From: Metallyticus violacea | Lineage: Eukaryota; Arthropoda; Insecta; Mantodea; Metallyticidae | NCBI GenBank assembly: GCA_030762175.1 | Contig: CM060835.1 | Coordinates: 82,990,501 to 83,054,500, forward strand | Length of the DNA stretch: 64,000 nucleotides | Reading direction: 5' to 3' | Shown here: positions 1-9,807 of the stretch, piece after piece | Layout of the letters: each line of letters opens with the position of its first letter | How positions within the stretch are numbered: the stretch's first letter is position 1 | Notes under the pieces: model-generated | The model's input: the letters and a program-made list of their open reading frames with translations, nothing else | What the model was told of the DNA's origin: nothing | The model's database searches: none | Position numbers and translations under genes: made by a program

Positions 1-945
1 GAATGGGTCAAAAAAGCATTGAAGAAGAAGAATGTGCAGGTCAGCCCATGGAGGTGCTCACTCCTGAAAAATCCATAGCTCTTGTGGAAATTATGGAAGA
101 CTGGTGGCTCAAAGTTACAGAAATAGCCTACCTAAAACAACAATCCTTTAAATTATTCATGAACATTTAAACATGAATAAGGTTAGTGCAAGATGGGTGC
201 CTAGACTTCTTTCCTCAGTCCAAAAGCAGCAACGAGTCATCTGTTGTCAGGCATTTTTGGAGCTATGCCTTGACAATGAGAAAGAAGTTCTTCAAACCAT
301 TGTTACAGGAGATGAAACTATGGTCCTCTACTATGATCCCTTGCCCAAAAGAGAATCAATGGAGTGGCATAAACCTGGCCTGTAAAGGCCAAGGCCACTC
401 GGTCAACTAAGAAGATCATAGCCACAATCTTTTGGGATTGTGAAGGAATATTCTTCATTGACTTCAAGGAGAGGAAACACCACAGTAAATGGTGAGTACT
501 ATGCTGGCCTATTGCACAGACTATGTGCTTCCATCAAAGAGAAAAGGCAAGAAAAGCTGAGTGGTGGTGTGCACCTTCTTCAAGACAACATGCCTGTGCA
601 CACAGCTATTGTTGCAAAAGAAGCTGTGAAGAAATGTGGCTTCAAGGGGATTGACCATCCACCCTTCAGCCCAGATCTAGCTCCCAGTAATTATTTCCTC
701 TTCTCAAAACTTAAAAAGGACCTTTGAGGAAGGAAATTTAAGTGTGATGAAGAAGTGATGAATGCTGTTTATGCCCATTCTGCAGACAAGACTTCTGACT
801 ATTGGGGAGGGGGGGGGGGAATTGAAATGTTAATTCAAAAATATGAGAAAGAGTATTGTAATAAAGAGTAATTATATTGAAAAGTGAAATATAGTTTTTG
901 AATTTATCATGCCTAGAAAATGGTTAGGCCTGAAACTTAAGGACT
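1..945 (+). mobile_element. Mariner-like element M1, copy 1 (5' end outside window), transposase pseudogene
   Basis: Cut-and-paste transposase relic of the Tc1/mariner superfamily. The reading frame is broken: one frame (173-385) carries the block around the first catalytic Asp (GDETMVLYYDP), and another (440-727) carries LLQDNMPVHTA with the second Asp and HPPFSPDLAPSNYFLF. The spacing from the second Asp to the expected third is 34 residues, as in DD34D mariners, but the third position is Asn (AAT at 689-691). The 3' end reads ...ggact followed by TA at 946-947, and it matches the terminal repeat of copy 2 at 9808-11050. A poly-G tract at about 807-819 is shared with copy 2. The frameshifts make it dead. 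The sequence upstream of base 1 is needed for the N-terminus and left TIR. Confidence 0.85.
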
Positions 946-1145
946 TACCCTGGTATTTAGATGTTTTTGTTCCCCCTTATTAAGCGTATTACCAACTTAA
1001 CTTCTGGCACTTAGTTCCCTTTCATAGTATATACTGTGCCTTAAGTTCTTAATTCATTTAATATATATAATTCTGTAATTAGTAATGCATATATAAAATA
1101 ATAGTTTAAAAATGGAAAACATAAGTAAATTTTTCTTTGATAGAA

Positions 1146-1146
<1 letters not shown>

Positions 1147-1186
<40 letters not shown>

Positions 1187-1194
1187 CATACATG
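1147..1194. repeat. (TA)n microsatellite running into (CATA)n
   Basis: Simple alternating TA run followed by three cata units. The rest of 946-1290 is AT-rich sequence in which I recognise nothing. Confidence 0.95.
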
Positions 1195-1289
1195 TATTGC
1201 TGTGTCCTGGTTTATGATATTTATAATAGTGTACCTTAATTGAAAAACTTTGAAACTCTAAACTATATTTAGAAGTATTTTAATTTAAT

Positions 1290-1400
1290 ATTTTACACTT
1301 CTTCCTCTGAAGAAGCAAAGATTATTGCAATCAAAACTTATAAAAATATAATCCAACTAATAACAATACTGCTAAATTACAGAGTTTCAGTAATTATCAT
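1290..1400 (+). repeat. Penelope-type remnant with decayed hammerhead-like motif
   Basis: CTGAAGA at 1307-1313 is followed by a GC...GC pairing segment (1315-1328) and then TCAAAAC (1331-1337), where a hammerhead would have CGAAAC. The spacing fits CUGANGA / stem II / GAAA, but G12 is lost. Related sequence types are common in PLE 3' regions. Weak on its own; listed because the same layout recurs elsewhere in the window. Confidence 0.3.
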
Positions 1401-1604
1401 CATTTTAAAATACATAAGAAGACTAATCATAGATATAATTTTTAACTGATGGAGGAAAACAAAAATTAAACATGGAAAAAAATTCATGGATGATGTTAAA
1501 TTAATTCCTATTTAATTCATAAATTTCTCTTTGTCCTGTGTAGCATTATTACTAATGCTTAAGCAAACATGTTCACAGAATTAGGTTGTAAACATAAAGT
1601 AACC

Positions 1605-1780
1605 TGTTTACGGAATTTGGGAATCCACACAGTGAAACTTTTGTTAATCTTATTTTGATTTAAAGTAAAACACTAAAAATCATGTCGTCACATTAAAACT
1701 CTCTTTAAGTTTCACAAACACACTTATAAAAGTAATTTTCGTACATGTTTCGTGAGGTACATTCCTCAATGTGAGGAATT
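1605..1780 (+). repeat. S-repeat, dispersed single copy (5' part of the 274-bp unit)
   Basis: About 165 bp nearly identical to the units at 41152-42098, beginning at the same terminus (tgtttacggaatttggg). Near 1768 it leaves the unit and immediately reads a short inverted piece (cctcaatgtgagg), a fold-back junction like the one in the array. The same start point in a separate copy shows this is a real element end. The high identity implies recent movement. Confidence 0.85.
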
Positions 1781-2254
1781 AAAGAGGGATAGGCAAGGAG
1801 CAGTTATTTGTAGCTAACTAAAGAGCATTAGAAACATTTACACTTTGAAAATAGGGAAAGATGCTTCAAGGGAATTATCAGTTAATGAGAATGTCCTTTG
1901 GTTAACTGCTTGGATGTTACTAATCAAGCCACTGTCACAAATCACCGCTGCCTCTAATATTATAGTATGGAATCTATGGGTGACTAGTTTACCACTGTTC
2001 CAAAAGAGGACACTAAGTCCTAAATGGATGTCAGACAATTAAAGAAAATTTTCCTATACTTGAATAAATATATTACAAGTAGAGAAATAAAAATCCAGGG
2101 GAGAAACCTGGTCTTTCAAGTTGGAGATTGATACAACTGGCCAATTTCACATCCACTGGGGAGGGGAGGGGGGAGTTGTATAAAAAAAATGATGAATTAC
2201 ATCTGGAAAGTATTACTGATATGTGGAATAAGCTATGAAATGGAAAATGTCCAG

Positions 2255-2400
2255 TTGACGGGTAGCTGAGGATGCAAATATGTTTTACAAACAAGTGGAA
2301 TTAATAAGAGTGTATAGTTTGACTCAATCATATAATGATCTTAATTATATGATTAGCTTCACTGTACAAGTTCCAATTACCATTTCTAAACAAATACTAT
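2255..2400 (+). repeat. PLE-like repeat R, copy R1
   Basis: Contains CTGAGGA (2266-2272), then the family signature: acaagtgga, taagagtg, tagtttgactcaatcat, aatgatcttaat and ttagcttcactgtacaag. The same order of blocks appears at 2.8-3.0, 25.6-25.85, 40.45-40.69, 60.6-60.7 and 63.8-64.0 kb. The hammerhead-like core is truncated here. No coding sequence is seen in 1781-2254. Confidence 0.7.
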
Positions 2401-2822
2401 TATTAATTATGAACCCTAGTCCTCATTCATCAGTTGTAGTCTACTGGAATGTCCAAGGGAGCACAGGCTACAATGCTAACAGCATTAAACATACTCTTAA
2501 TAAAAAATAACAACCAAATAATTAAATAATTCTAAATTGCCTGTTTACCTCTAAACAAACAAAATGTCTAAAAATATAACTTTATCAAAACTAATATTAA
2601 TCAAAATACTTAAAAAACTTTATTATACTTCATTTAATCAATCAATTTGCAAATCACTACACTTAGTTGCTGATTTCCCATGAAGGACCCAATTGCCTCT
2701 TAACATAGTAGTTAAATAGCTTTGGACTCTATTGTCCCTTTACATCTAATATCTAATAATCTTAACTAAAATTGTTAATTGGAACATTGCACAGTGAAGC
2801 TAATCATATATTAAGATCATTT

Positions 2823-2886
2823 AACCGCCTGTGGTACCTCAGTAGTAAAAACGGGTGTTAAACACTACTCAAAAAAAAAAAAAAAA
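2823..2886 (+). mobile_element. SINE2, 3'-end fragment with its own poly(A)
   Basis: About 48 bp of the SINE2 3' end (cctgtggtacctcagtagt...gtgttaaacactac) followed by an A tract. It is flanked by the direct repeat aagatcattt at 2813-2822 and 2887-2896. The duplication marks a genuine retroposition of a severely 5'-truncated copy into repeat R2. Confidence 0.75.
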
Positions 2887-2904
2887 AAGATCATTTGAGT
2901 CGAC

Positions 2905-2950
2905 TAGGGTTTGACGATTAGAACGAAGGGTTCATGAAACCAGTCCTACA
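2905..2950 (+). ncRNA. Hammerhead-like motif in repeat R2
   Basis: TTGACGA (2911-2917) stands for CUGANGA. Stem II is GAAC/GTTC (2921-2924 with 2930-2933), followed by GAAA (2936-2939). Then C-CA-G can form a one-base-pair stem III before the NUH site GUC (2943-2945). Stem I is poor and C3 is U, so this copy is probably inactive. Confidence 0.4.
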
Positions 2951-3234
2951 TGTTTAAACAATTAAGTGGACAAATGAGTGTTAGTTTGACTCAATCACAC
3001 AATGATCTTAATATCTAATAATCTTACTTTCATCATCATCTTGGTTACTAATTTTCTTGAGCCATTTGTCTCTTACTTTATCTAAATAATTTCGTATTTC
3101 CTTTACATTTTTTCTTCCTTTTACACTGATCAGCTTTTTATCCCCCGATTTTTCTTGACAAAATGGATGATGTCTTCATTTCTAGTTTCTCTCTAAGGAT
3201 TTTGCTTTCTTCACATTCTAACAATATATGCCAA

Positions 3235-3236
<2 letters not shown>

Positions 3237-3324
<88 letters not shown>

Positions 3325-3333
3325 TATTATTTC
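3237..3333. repeat. (ATT)n(ATC)n microsatellite
   Basis: A long trinucleotide array that switches from att to atc units. The poly-Leu, poly-Tyr, poly-Ser and poly-His readings across it are artefacts of the repeat. The 3012-3236 stretch shows no feature I can name. Confidence 0.97.
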
Positions 3334-4613
3334 AGTTACAGCATTTTTCTAAATCCCTCCTTACATTTGACACTTTCAATTTCATAACCCCTATTCCAGC
3401 CCATGCAAAAACCTTCTCTTGCTGCCTTATCACACTGATCAATATAATCTTTTCTACACAATATATATATATATACATACAATTAAGTTATGAAATTAAA
3501 ATTGGGGAATACATGTTGCCTTTTAATATCATCAATTCTTAATTTAATTTCTTTCCAGAAAATACTTTCTAATAATTCCATAGCTCTCCAAATTTCTCCA
3601 AAACCAATTTTTTTTTAAAATTTCCTAAATTCTATTTACCCAAGTTTCTCCTTGATTTAACCTCCCCTGGACTTTGAGGCATTGATGTAAGCTGTTTTGT
3701 TCACCTAATTCTAAACCATTATTTCAACACTCTTTCTAAAATTTTCCTTTGCTATCAATTCTTCCTAATTGTACTTGTGCAACACCAATGTGTGAAGCTC
3801 TGGGCAAATCAAAGATTTGTTTACGAAAGTCCTTAAGGATTATATTCACATTTGTCTATCCATCCTCCATGCCCTAGATCTCTACTCCATATAACATCCT
3901 AACCTCAACTACTGCCAGATATACTCTTTATCACTCACTAAATTTACTAGATTTTGGTTCCTTAGATTTATACAAAGTATGGAGTTAAAAGAAATTGGAG
4001 ATGAGAGAAATATATAGGCATTTGTGACCAATATGGAAAAATAGGTTTTGCATACAAATAACCTGGTGGTTGGGACATGGGAGAGCCTCAGTTTTGATGC
4101 TGAACTTTAGGAGTTTTGTGCTTATTTAAATTAAATTTTAATTGTATAATCATGTGCACTATACTTTGCTTGATATTTGTAATATTGAATATAGAATACT
4201 AGATTTTGGATCCACTGTGGAAAAATCGTATGCTTTTAATTGATTCTTGTACAAAGAATGAGTAAGTGATTCTTTAAGATGTAATGATTTCCCTTTTTAT
4301 TTTTGCATGGAATAATTTCCATATCACAGATACATCTGTCTCATTGAGGCTAAAACTTTCTTTCTAATTCTACTTGTGCAACACCATTGGGTGACGCTCT
4401 GAGCAAATCGAAGATTTGTTTACGAAAGTCCTTAAGGATTATATTCACATTTGTCTATTCTCTATGCCCTAGATCTCTACTCCATATAACATCCTAACCT
4501 CAACTACTGCCAGATATACTCTTTTCAACCATTGTATTGGTATCCCAGGCATTTTCTTTATATATGCTTTAATGGCTTTCAATAAGAGTTTTCCTTTAGC
4601 TAGTATTCTTTTC

Positions 4614-4707
4614 TTCTGCTCATTCCATTGACTATTACTATTTAATTTTATTCCCAGGTATTCTGCTCATTCCATTGACTATTACTATTTAATTTTATTC
4701 CCAGGTA
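4614..4707. repeat. 47-bp perfect tandem duplication
   Basis: 4614-4660 is repeated exactly at 4661-4707 (unit starts ttctgctcattccattg, ends ttcccaggta). It lies inside LINE-B copy i. Zero divergence implies a recent slippage event. Confidence 0.95.
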
Positions 4708-5137
4708 ATCAAATTTATATATTAATGCTTACACTTCATTTCCTACAAAACTTATCTAGTGCTTCAATTACTTTCATTAATCCAACATTGGTTATTGACC
4801 TTACTAAGAGATCATCTGCAAAAAGCAAACCAGATATTTCTTTGTTATTAATTATTGAAACATGTTTATTAGCCATATTAATTGTTTCTAGAATACCATC
4901 AATGAACAAAATAAAAAGTACAACTTAGCTTACAGCCTTGCCTTAGCCCTTTATTATTTTGAATAGTTTTAGTCATTTTGTTATTTGAAATCTTTATACA
5001 AAAATCATTATCTGTATGTATTCTTTGTAATATTCTTATGAACCTATTACTTATTTCCTTCCTGCTCAGTTTGGTCCATATTGCTTTCTGATTTATTGTA
5101 TCAATAACCTTTTCAAAATTCACAAACTCCCTCTTTT

Positions 5138-5306
5138 ATTCTACATTAATGTGTTCAGTTGTTAACACTAACTCCACTTACTTTTTTAAAACTAGGCCAA
5201 AGTTTTAAAAAAGTAAGTGGAGTTAGTGTTAACAACTGAACACATTAATGTAGTATATATTACCACTCCATTGTCTACAGCTTCGTAAGTACAATTTTTA
5301 CGTAAC
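5138..5306. mobile_element. Foldback insertion with perfect 53-bp inverted arms and 11-bp TSD
   Basis: 5141-5193 and 5201-5253 are exact reverse complements, separated by 7 bp (aggccaa). A 53-bp tail follows (atattaccactccattg...). The whole 169-bp insert is flanked by ctccctctttt at 5127-5137 and 5307-5317, which interrupts the LINE-B reading frame. A relative with diverged arms and the same tail lies at 50811-50990. No coding capacity, so a non-autonomous element. The TSD length would suit a Mutator-like source, but the arms do not extend to both ends. Confidence 0.85.
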
Positions 5307-5727
5307 CTCCCTCTTTTGTTGCTAAATATTTATTTACTATTGTATCTATCACAAAAATATTACCTATGGTTCTTTTATTCTTTCCTAAAAGCTTCTTCTT
5401 CTGCTCAATTCTGCAATCTTACAGCCAAGACTGCAGTGTATATATTACCTAGTATGGACAACAAGCTAATATATTCCTGTGTAATTTGATGGATTGTTAG
5501 GATCTTTTATCTCTTTCCCCCAGGCACTTTGAAATTTAACCCTTACTGGAAAATGACTACTTGAACTTCAAAATCAATAAGGTACATATCTAGCTGTGCT
5601 AAACACAGTATATAATTGATAACACTGGCCATTCTTCTTTACAAATATAAACTTTCCTATATCTTTACCTTTTTCCATTACACATCAACAGATTCATTTC
5701 CTCTCAAAATTCTATCAGCTTTGTGCC

Positions 5728-5786
5728 TTTATTACTATTATTATTATTATTGTTGTTGTTGTTGTTGTTGTTGTTATCATCATCAT
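5728..5786. repeat. (ATT)n(GTT)n microsatellite
   Basis: Trinucleotide run immediately 5' of a SINE2 copy. Confidence 0.95.
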
Positions 5787-5788
5787 AT

Positions 5789-6053
5789 TGCCACAAGTGG
5801 CTGAGGTCGTTAAGGCACGGACTCGTGAACAGGAGGTCTGGGATTCAATTTTCGCCAAGACTGTCCTTCCTGATTAAGATTTTTTCCAGATTTTCCTCAG
5901 TCCTCATAAATGGCAAATGCAGGGAGGTACCCTAAACTTAGACCTGGAATGTTTCCTTCTTTTAATAAAAATCCTTTCCCAATTTATCATATTCATGTAT
6001 CATTAGTGTCCACTGCCTGTAGTGCCTCAGTAGTTAAAACGAGTGTTAAACAC
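5789..6053 (+). mobile_element. SINE2, near full-length copy
   Basis: tRNA-derived SINE. The head has an A-box-like gtggctgaggtcgttaaggc and a decayed B box (gggattcaattttcg). The body has the conserved blocks cctcagtcctcataaatggc and ggtaccctaaactta. The 3' end is cctgtagtgcctcagtag...gtgttaaacac, then an (act)n(aat)n tail to about 6100. The better-preserved copy at 22851-23128 has an intact B box (ggggttcgaatcccg). The long variable region suggests a Ser- or Leu-type tRNA ancestor, which is inference. Confidence 0.8.
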
Positions 6054-6101
6054 TACTACTACTACTACTACTACTAATAATAATAATAATAATAATAAAA
6101 A
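6050..6101. repeat. (ACT)n(AAT)n tail of SINE2
   Basis: Trinucleotide expansion grown from the SINE2 3' end. Confidence 0.9.
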
Positions 6102-6249
6102 CATTGTTATTAATATTATTTTATCATCATCATTGTTACTACAGATTTTGTTTTTGCTGATCATTCTTTCCATATTCCTTACTTCCTCTGTTATCTCACA
6201 TTCAAGATCTATTAATTTAATTTGACTTTCCCCTATCTTGCATTAAAAT

Positions 6250-7290
6250 TAAAAATAGAAAGCATCATTGCTGGCAATTCAGCACAGAATAGGGACAAAA
6301 TTATGGGACTATTTGAATAAGATTATTATATATGACAATGGTAACAGGCTGAATGATGTTTGTGAACAAAATTATTTAACATTTCTAAATATATGTGCAT
6401 CAGGATATATCAGAATTAAAATTGATATTAGAATAAATTACAGTTAATGAACAAAGCTGAAAATACATCAGACCCTACAAAGGAGCAACATTTAATGCTA
6501 ATGGTTAACACTGAAAGTTTATTTCGTTTTATAGTTATTAAAAAAGGGAAGAAACTTATTAAAGATATGAACACTTTAAAATTATAATAAATACTACTAC
6601 ATGTAATTTTAAAACTTAGAGAATAAATGACCTATATATTGGAACAGGTGTTGACAGAAATTATATTAGTATATGAACTGAATGCTTACTAGAACATTTT
6701 AAATAAATTACACAAATCAGGTAAAGAAGTCCCAAGTGGAATAATTAAAAACAAATTATATTATGACTGCAATGAGGAAATAGAAAAAGCTGTGCAAGTA
6801 GTGAGCAAGGGTTTCCGCAGAATATTTTTGAGGGAGAGACAAACATATTTATGAAAGCAGATGATAATTCAAATTTACCAGGTTTGAAAAATCAATTTAA
6901 CAACATAATTTTGAAAATGGATATAAAAAACAAAATATAGGTTAATCAGTTATGTTCACATTAAATTGTTTATTGTAAAATATTGGTATTTGGGCTTTAA
7001 AAGGAAATTTATTAATTTTGAAAAATTGGGCTATTAAATGGAAATTTATTAATTTTAAAAACCTTGAGGGGGGGAGGTAACTGCCCCACAGTACTGCCCC
7101 TTGCAAATGCACTGAAAATTGCTAAATACAAAATAGAACTTAAAGCAAAAGTCAAAATTAGGAAGAAGTTGCAGAGGCAAAAACTAAAGATTGGGAAAAT
7201 TATGCCAAAACATTTAAACTTTTATTGGAGATAAAAGAAGCTACAGAAGCCCGGATGACATTTAATATTACGTAGAAATAAATTTTTATA
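6250..7290 (+). pseudogene. Degenerate non-LTR (RTE-like) endonuclease/RT remnant
   Basis: Scattered frames resemble an RTE-type ORF: NGNRLNDVCEQNYLTFLN (6345-6400 region), as in the endonuclease, and later EEVAEAKTKDWENYAKTF, as in the linker before the RT. Stops are frequent and no catalytic block is intact. This is a very old copy; the class is tentative. Confidence 0.4.
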
Positions 7291-7369
7291 AATATAATAA
7301 TCTGCAATATTGGGGAATTTTAATTTATTTTTTTAACCAGTTGTGTTGATCATGCTGTGAAATTAATCG

Positions 7370-8400
7370 ATTACAAAAACAATAACGTGCCGTTCGCCTT
7401 TTTTTTTTTTTTTTTTTTTTTTTAAAGTTTATTTTCATTTTATAAGGTTAGTGCCAAATAGTTTTATTGCGCAAGGGACGCCGAACTCATTAACACCAAC
7501 ATGAATTCATTTTATTCATCCCTGCCACTGCTTCTTACACGGTCTTTATAACATTAAATCCACGTAACGAGAAAACCAATGCAGTGACAAAAAACAACAT
7601 TAAAATATCGTATCCTTCCTAGAATTTTTAAATTTTAATTAGTACAGGTTCGCCAACAGCAAAAATGTCTTTCGGTTTTCCACGTTTCTCTACTGTAAGA
7701 GGGAGATTAGATGAGAGAATGATTATTCGTTGATCATTCAAGTTAACAGACGTCGTTAAAAATGAAAACGTCAATGTTTGACTTTTATTCTTATTTATAC
7801 TGCAGTAAAAGTAAAGTGCATATGACTTGATACCGAATTCAGTCTCGAGGTAATTAAACTAATTTAGGTAATGTTTCTCGTAGATGAAGCAATTAAAACC
7901 AGAATGCTCTTAACCTTTTTGTTAATCGAAATCGTACATTTTCTTAAATCTGTGGTAAGCCGAGTCATCTTTTCATTCATGCTGAGGTATTAGTCAGTTT
8001 TTTCCTCATTAATGATTTTGCTGCTTATGAGAGTAACATAGATAAATGATTATAATGGATAGGTTAGGAACAGAATCCGTAGTTGCCTGTAGATGTGTAG
8101 GGGAATTCTAAACACAACGTTGTTAAGTATTTAAGAGTTAATTGAATTATTTTAAAGTGCACCAGATTCCGCAATGTTTTCCTTTAAAATACATTCCAAA
8201 CGAAGTTGCTCTTTTGGCTTAGTTTATATTTGGTATAGATTACTCGATTTTCCATAAATGTAATTCATTGCCATTAGTTCGGAAAGAAATTTCGATTCAT
8301 TTACAATCCATTTATTAATCAGATGTTTTTCACGTTCAGTAAAGTACGTAAATTTTCCGTATTACTGTGAATACCTATCCCATAAATGCAGTTCTTGTTG
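7370..8400 (+). promoter_or_regulatory. CpG-rich region, candidate promoter / 5' UTR of the CCSAP-like gene
   Basis: CpG is rare in surrounding non-repeat DNA but dense here (for example 7375-7400, 7465-7480, 7560-7580, 7740-7770, 7835-7850, 8325-8355), although no recognisable transposon lies here. A 25-T tract sits at 7399-7423. The first coding exon, which opens at an acceptor site, is 0.9 kb downstream, so at least one non-coding exon must lie upstream. A possible donor (act/gtaaga) is at 7695. No TATA box or exact start site can be claimed. Confidence 0.4.
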
Positions 8401-9294
8401 CATCTTATAAAATCATTTAGCTTTCCATATAATCATTCTCAGCAATAAAAAATATGGGTGAAACTTAAATGGGGCTACACAGGAAAAATTAAAGTGTTAA
8501 ACTTGACCCTAGAATAAAAGGAGAGCTAATAAAAATTGTAAGGAAGTTTGATCATAAATTCAAGCATTCATCTATTCTGAAAGCAAAAATTGAATAATAG
8601 TATTTATTACTGTTATCCTGGTTCAGAGTTTTTGGTTTTAAAAATAGTTTAAATATTTTTAAATATAATGCTCACTGCATTATGTTGAAATATTTTTAAA
8701 TATAATGTTCAATGCATCATGATGGTAATGTCGAAGTAATACATAATATCACACTATAAATTGCAGTTAAGTGGATGTGTAGTTTTTTTTTTTTTTTGAC
8801 TAAGTGTAAATTTTTATGATTAGCTAGTAATCAGTGTCAAGTATGGCAAGTTTTATTTGTAATGCTTTAGTCTTATTTTATTTCTTTGTATGTTTTATAC
8901 CAATAATTTATTTGTAATGTTAAATAAGAAAAGAGTCAGATATAACCTAAATATCAGCTGTCAGAGAGCTCAATTTACAGCAGTTACTTGGCTCCTTTTC
9001 ACAAGTACAAACCAAATAAAGATAATAGTTGGCAAAAATGGAATTATTCAGTATTTACCTGCATGCACACCAAACTCGAATGAATCATAGAAAACGAAGG
9101 ACCCAGTGGTATATTTGGTACTCCCCCATTATATGATATACAATTAAAACTGCTCACATACATGGAAAGGAAGTTTGAAAGTAGGATACATATAATGAAG
9201 CTTCAATCCTTTATTCCTTAAACCTAGAGGACATTCAAGCACATAATTTCCTGATAAATTATTTATAATTTTTATATATTTTACTTTGTTTCAG

Positions 9295-9391
9295 CTGTAA
9301 TGGTGCATAAAAAATCTGAATACAGACTGCAATTTCGCAAACTTGCTGAAGATTTAAGAAAAAGCATTTGGGTGGAGAATGTAAAATTGAG
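9295..9391 (+). CDS. CCSAP: CCSAP-like protein, first coding exon (start codon 9300)
   Basis: Acceptor tttgtttcag precedes 9295 and donor gtaagt follows 9391. ATG at 9300 opens MVHKKSEYRLQFRKL and 92 coding bases end in phase 2. Only five bases of this exon lie before the ATG, so the 5' UTR is mostly in an upstream exon. The KSEY-containing N-terminus recalls CCSAP and also the SEYR repeats of MDM1, both microtubule/centriole-linked proteins. The segment KSIWVENVKLR joins in frame to RELRRSVNQATHYW in the next exon. Identity as CCSAP rests mainly on the fourth exon. Codon use and CpG poverty match neighbouring unique DNA, not transposons. Confidence 0.7.
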
Positions 9392-9807
9392 GTAAGTTGT
9401 GTAAAGTTAACATAGAATGCGTCTTTTGATAATGAAGAAGAGACATGCTAAAAACATTTAAATTTAATTTTTTGTATTTTTCTTTCACTCCTCTGCAACG
9501 TAATATTTTTTTTATTTGCTCTTGAATTAAATTGTTGGTTAGCATTTCATGTTGAGCTGCAGGTTACATCCTATGAAACACTATAATCTGTTCATTGTAA
9601 CTTTATAGTACAATATTATTTTCTGTTTGCCTCTCCCATTTATTGCTATTGGCTGTAGAATTCACCACCACACTGAAATGCCTGTAAACTGGGCTGTTAA
9701 AATTATAATTTTGTCCATTGTGTTCGCTTTCTTTCATAAAAACATTAGTTCTTGACCAAAAAAAAAAAATATATATATATATATATATATGTATACATGC
9801 AAGAGTA

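Larger units (their letters stand above)
2777..3012. repeat. PLE-like repeat R, copy R2, palindromic halves, interrupted by a SINE fragment
   Basis: The left half is the family read on the minus strand (aattggaac, cagtgaagctaatcat, taagatcatt). The right half is the family read on the plus strand (gtttgactcaatcacacaatgatcttaat). Between them lies a SINE2 3' fragment flanked by a 10-bp duplication, then a hammerhead-like core at 2905-2950. The copy shows the head-to-head arrangement typical of this repeat in the window. Confidence 0.65.
3340..5420 (-). mobile_element. LINE-B copy i, degenerate reverse transcriptase fragment
   Basis: Minus-strand translation near 4899-5123 gives MNFEKVIDTINQKAIW and, further on, NNKGLRQGCKLS, the RT segment around the first catalytic Asp and the GLRQGC block of non-LTR retrotransposons. 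Upstream on the minus strand (5318-5400) the frame reads TIGNIFVIDTIVNKYL, the expected preceding RT segment. The same family appears at 20.1-24.5, 46.7-47.4 and 53.1-58.8 kb. The copy has stops, frameshifts, an internal duplication (3765-3932 repeated at 4362-4525), a 47-bp tandem pair (4614-4707) and a 169-bp insertion. It is not functional. Assignment to L1/Tx1-like versus RTE-like clades is unresolved. Confidence 0.75.

Noticed and set aside
3163..3542. Reading frames rich in Tyr/His or Leu/Ser
   Set aside because: Produced by the (ATT)n(ATC)n array.
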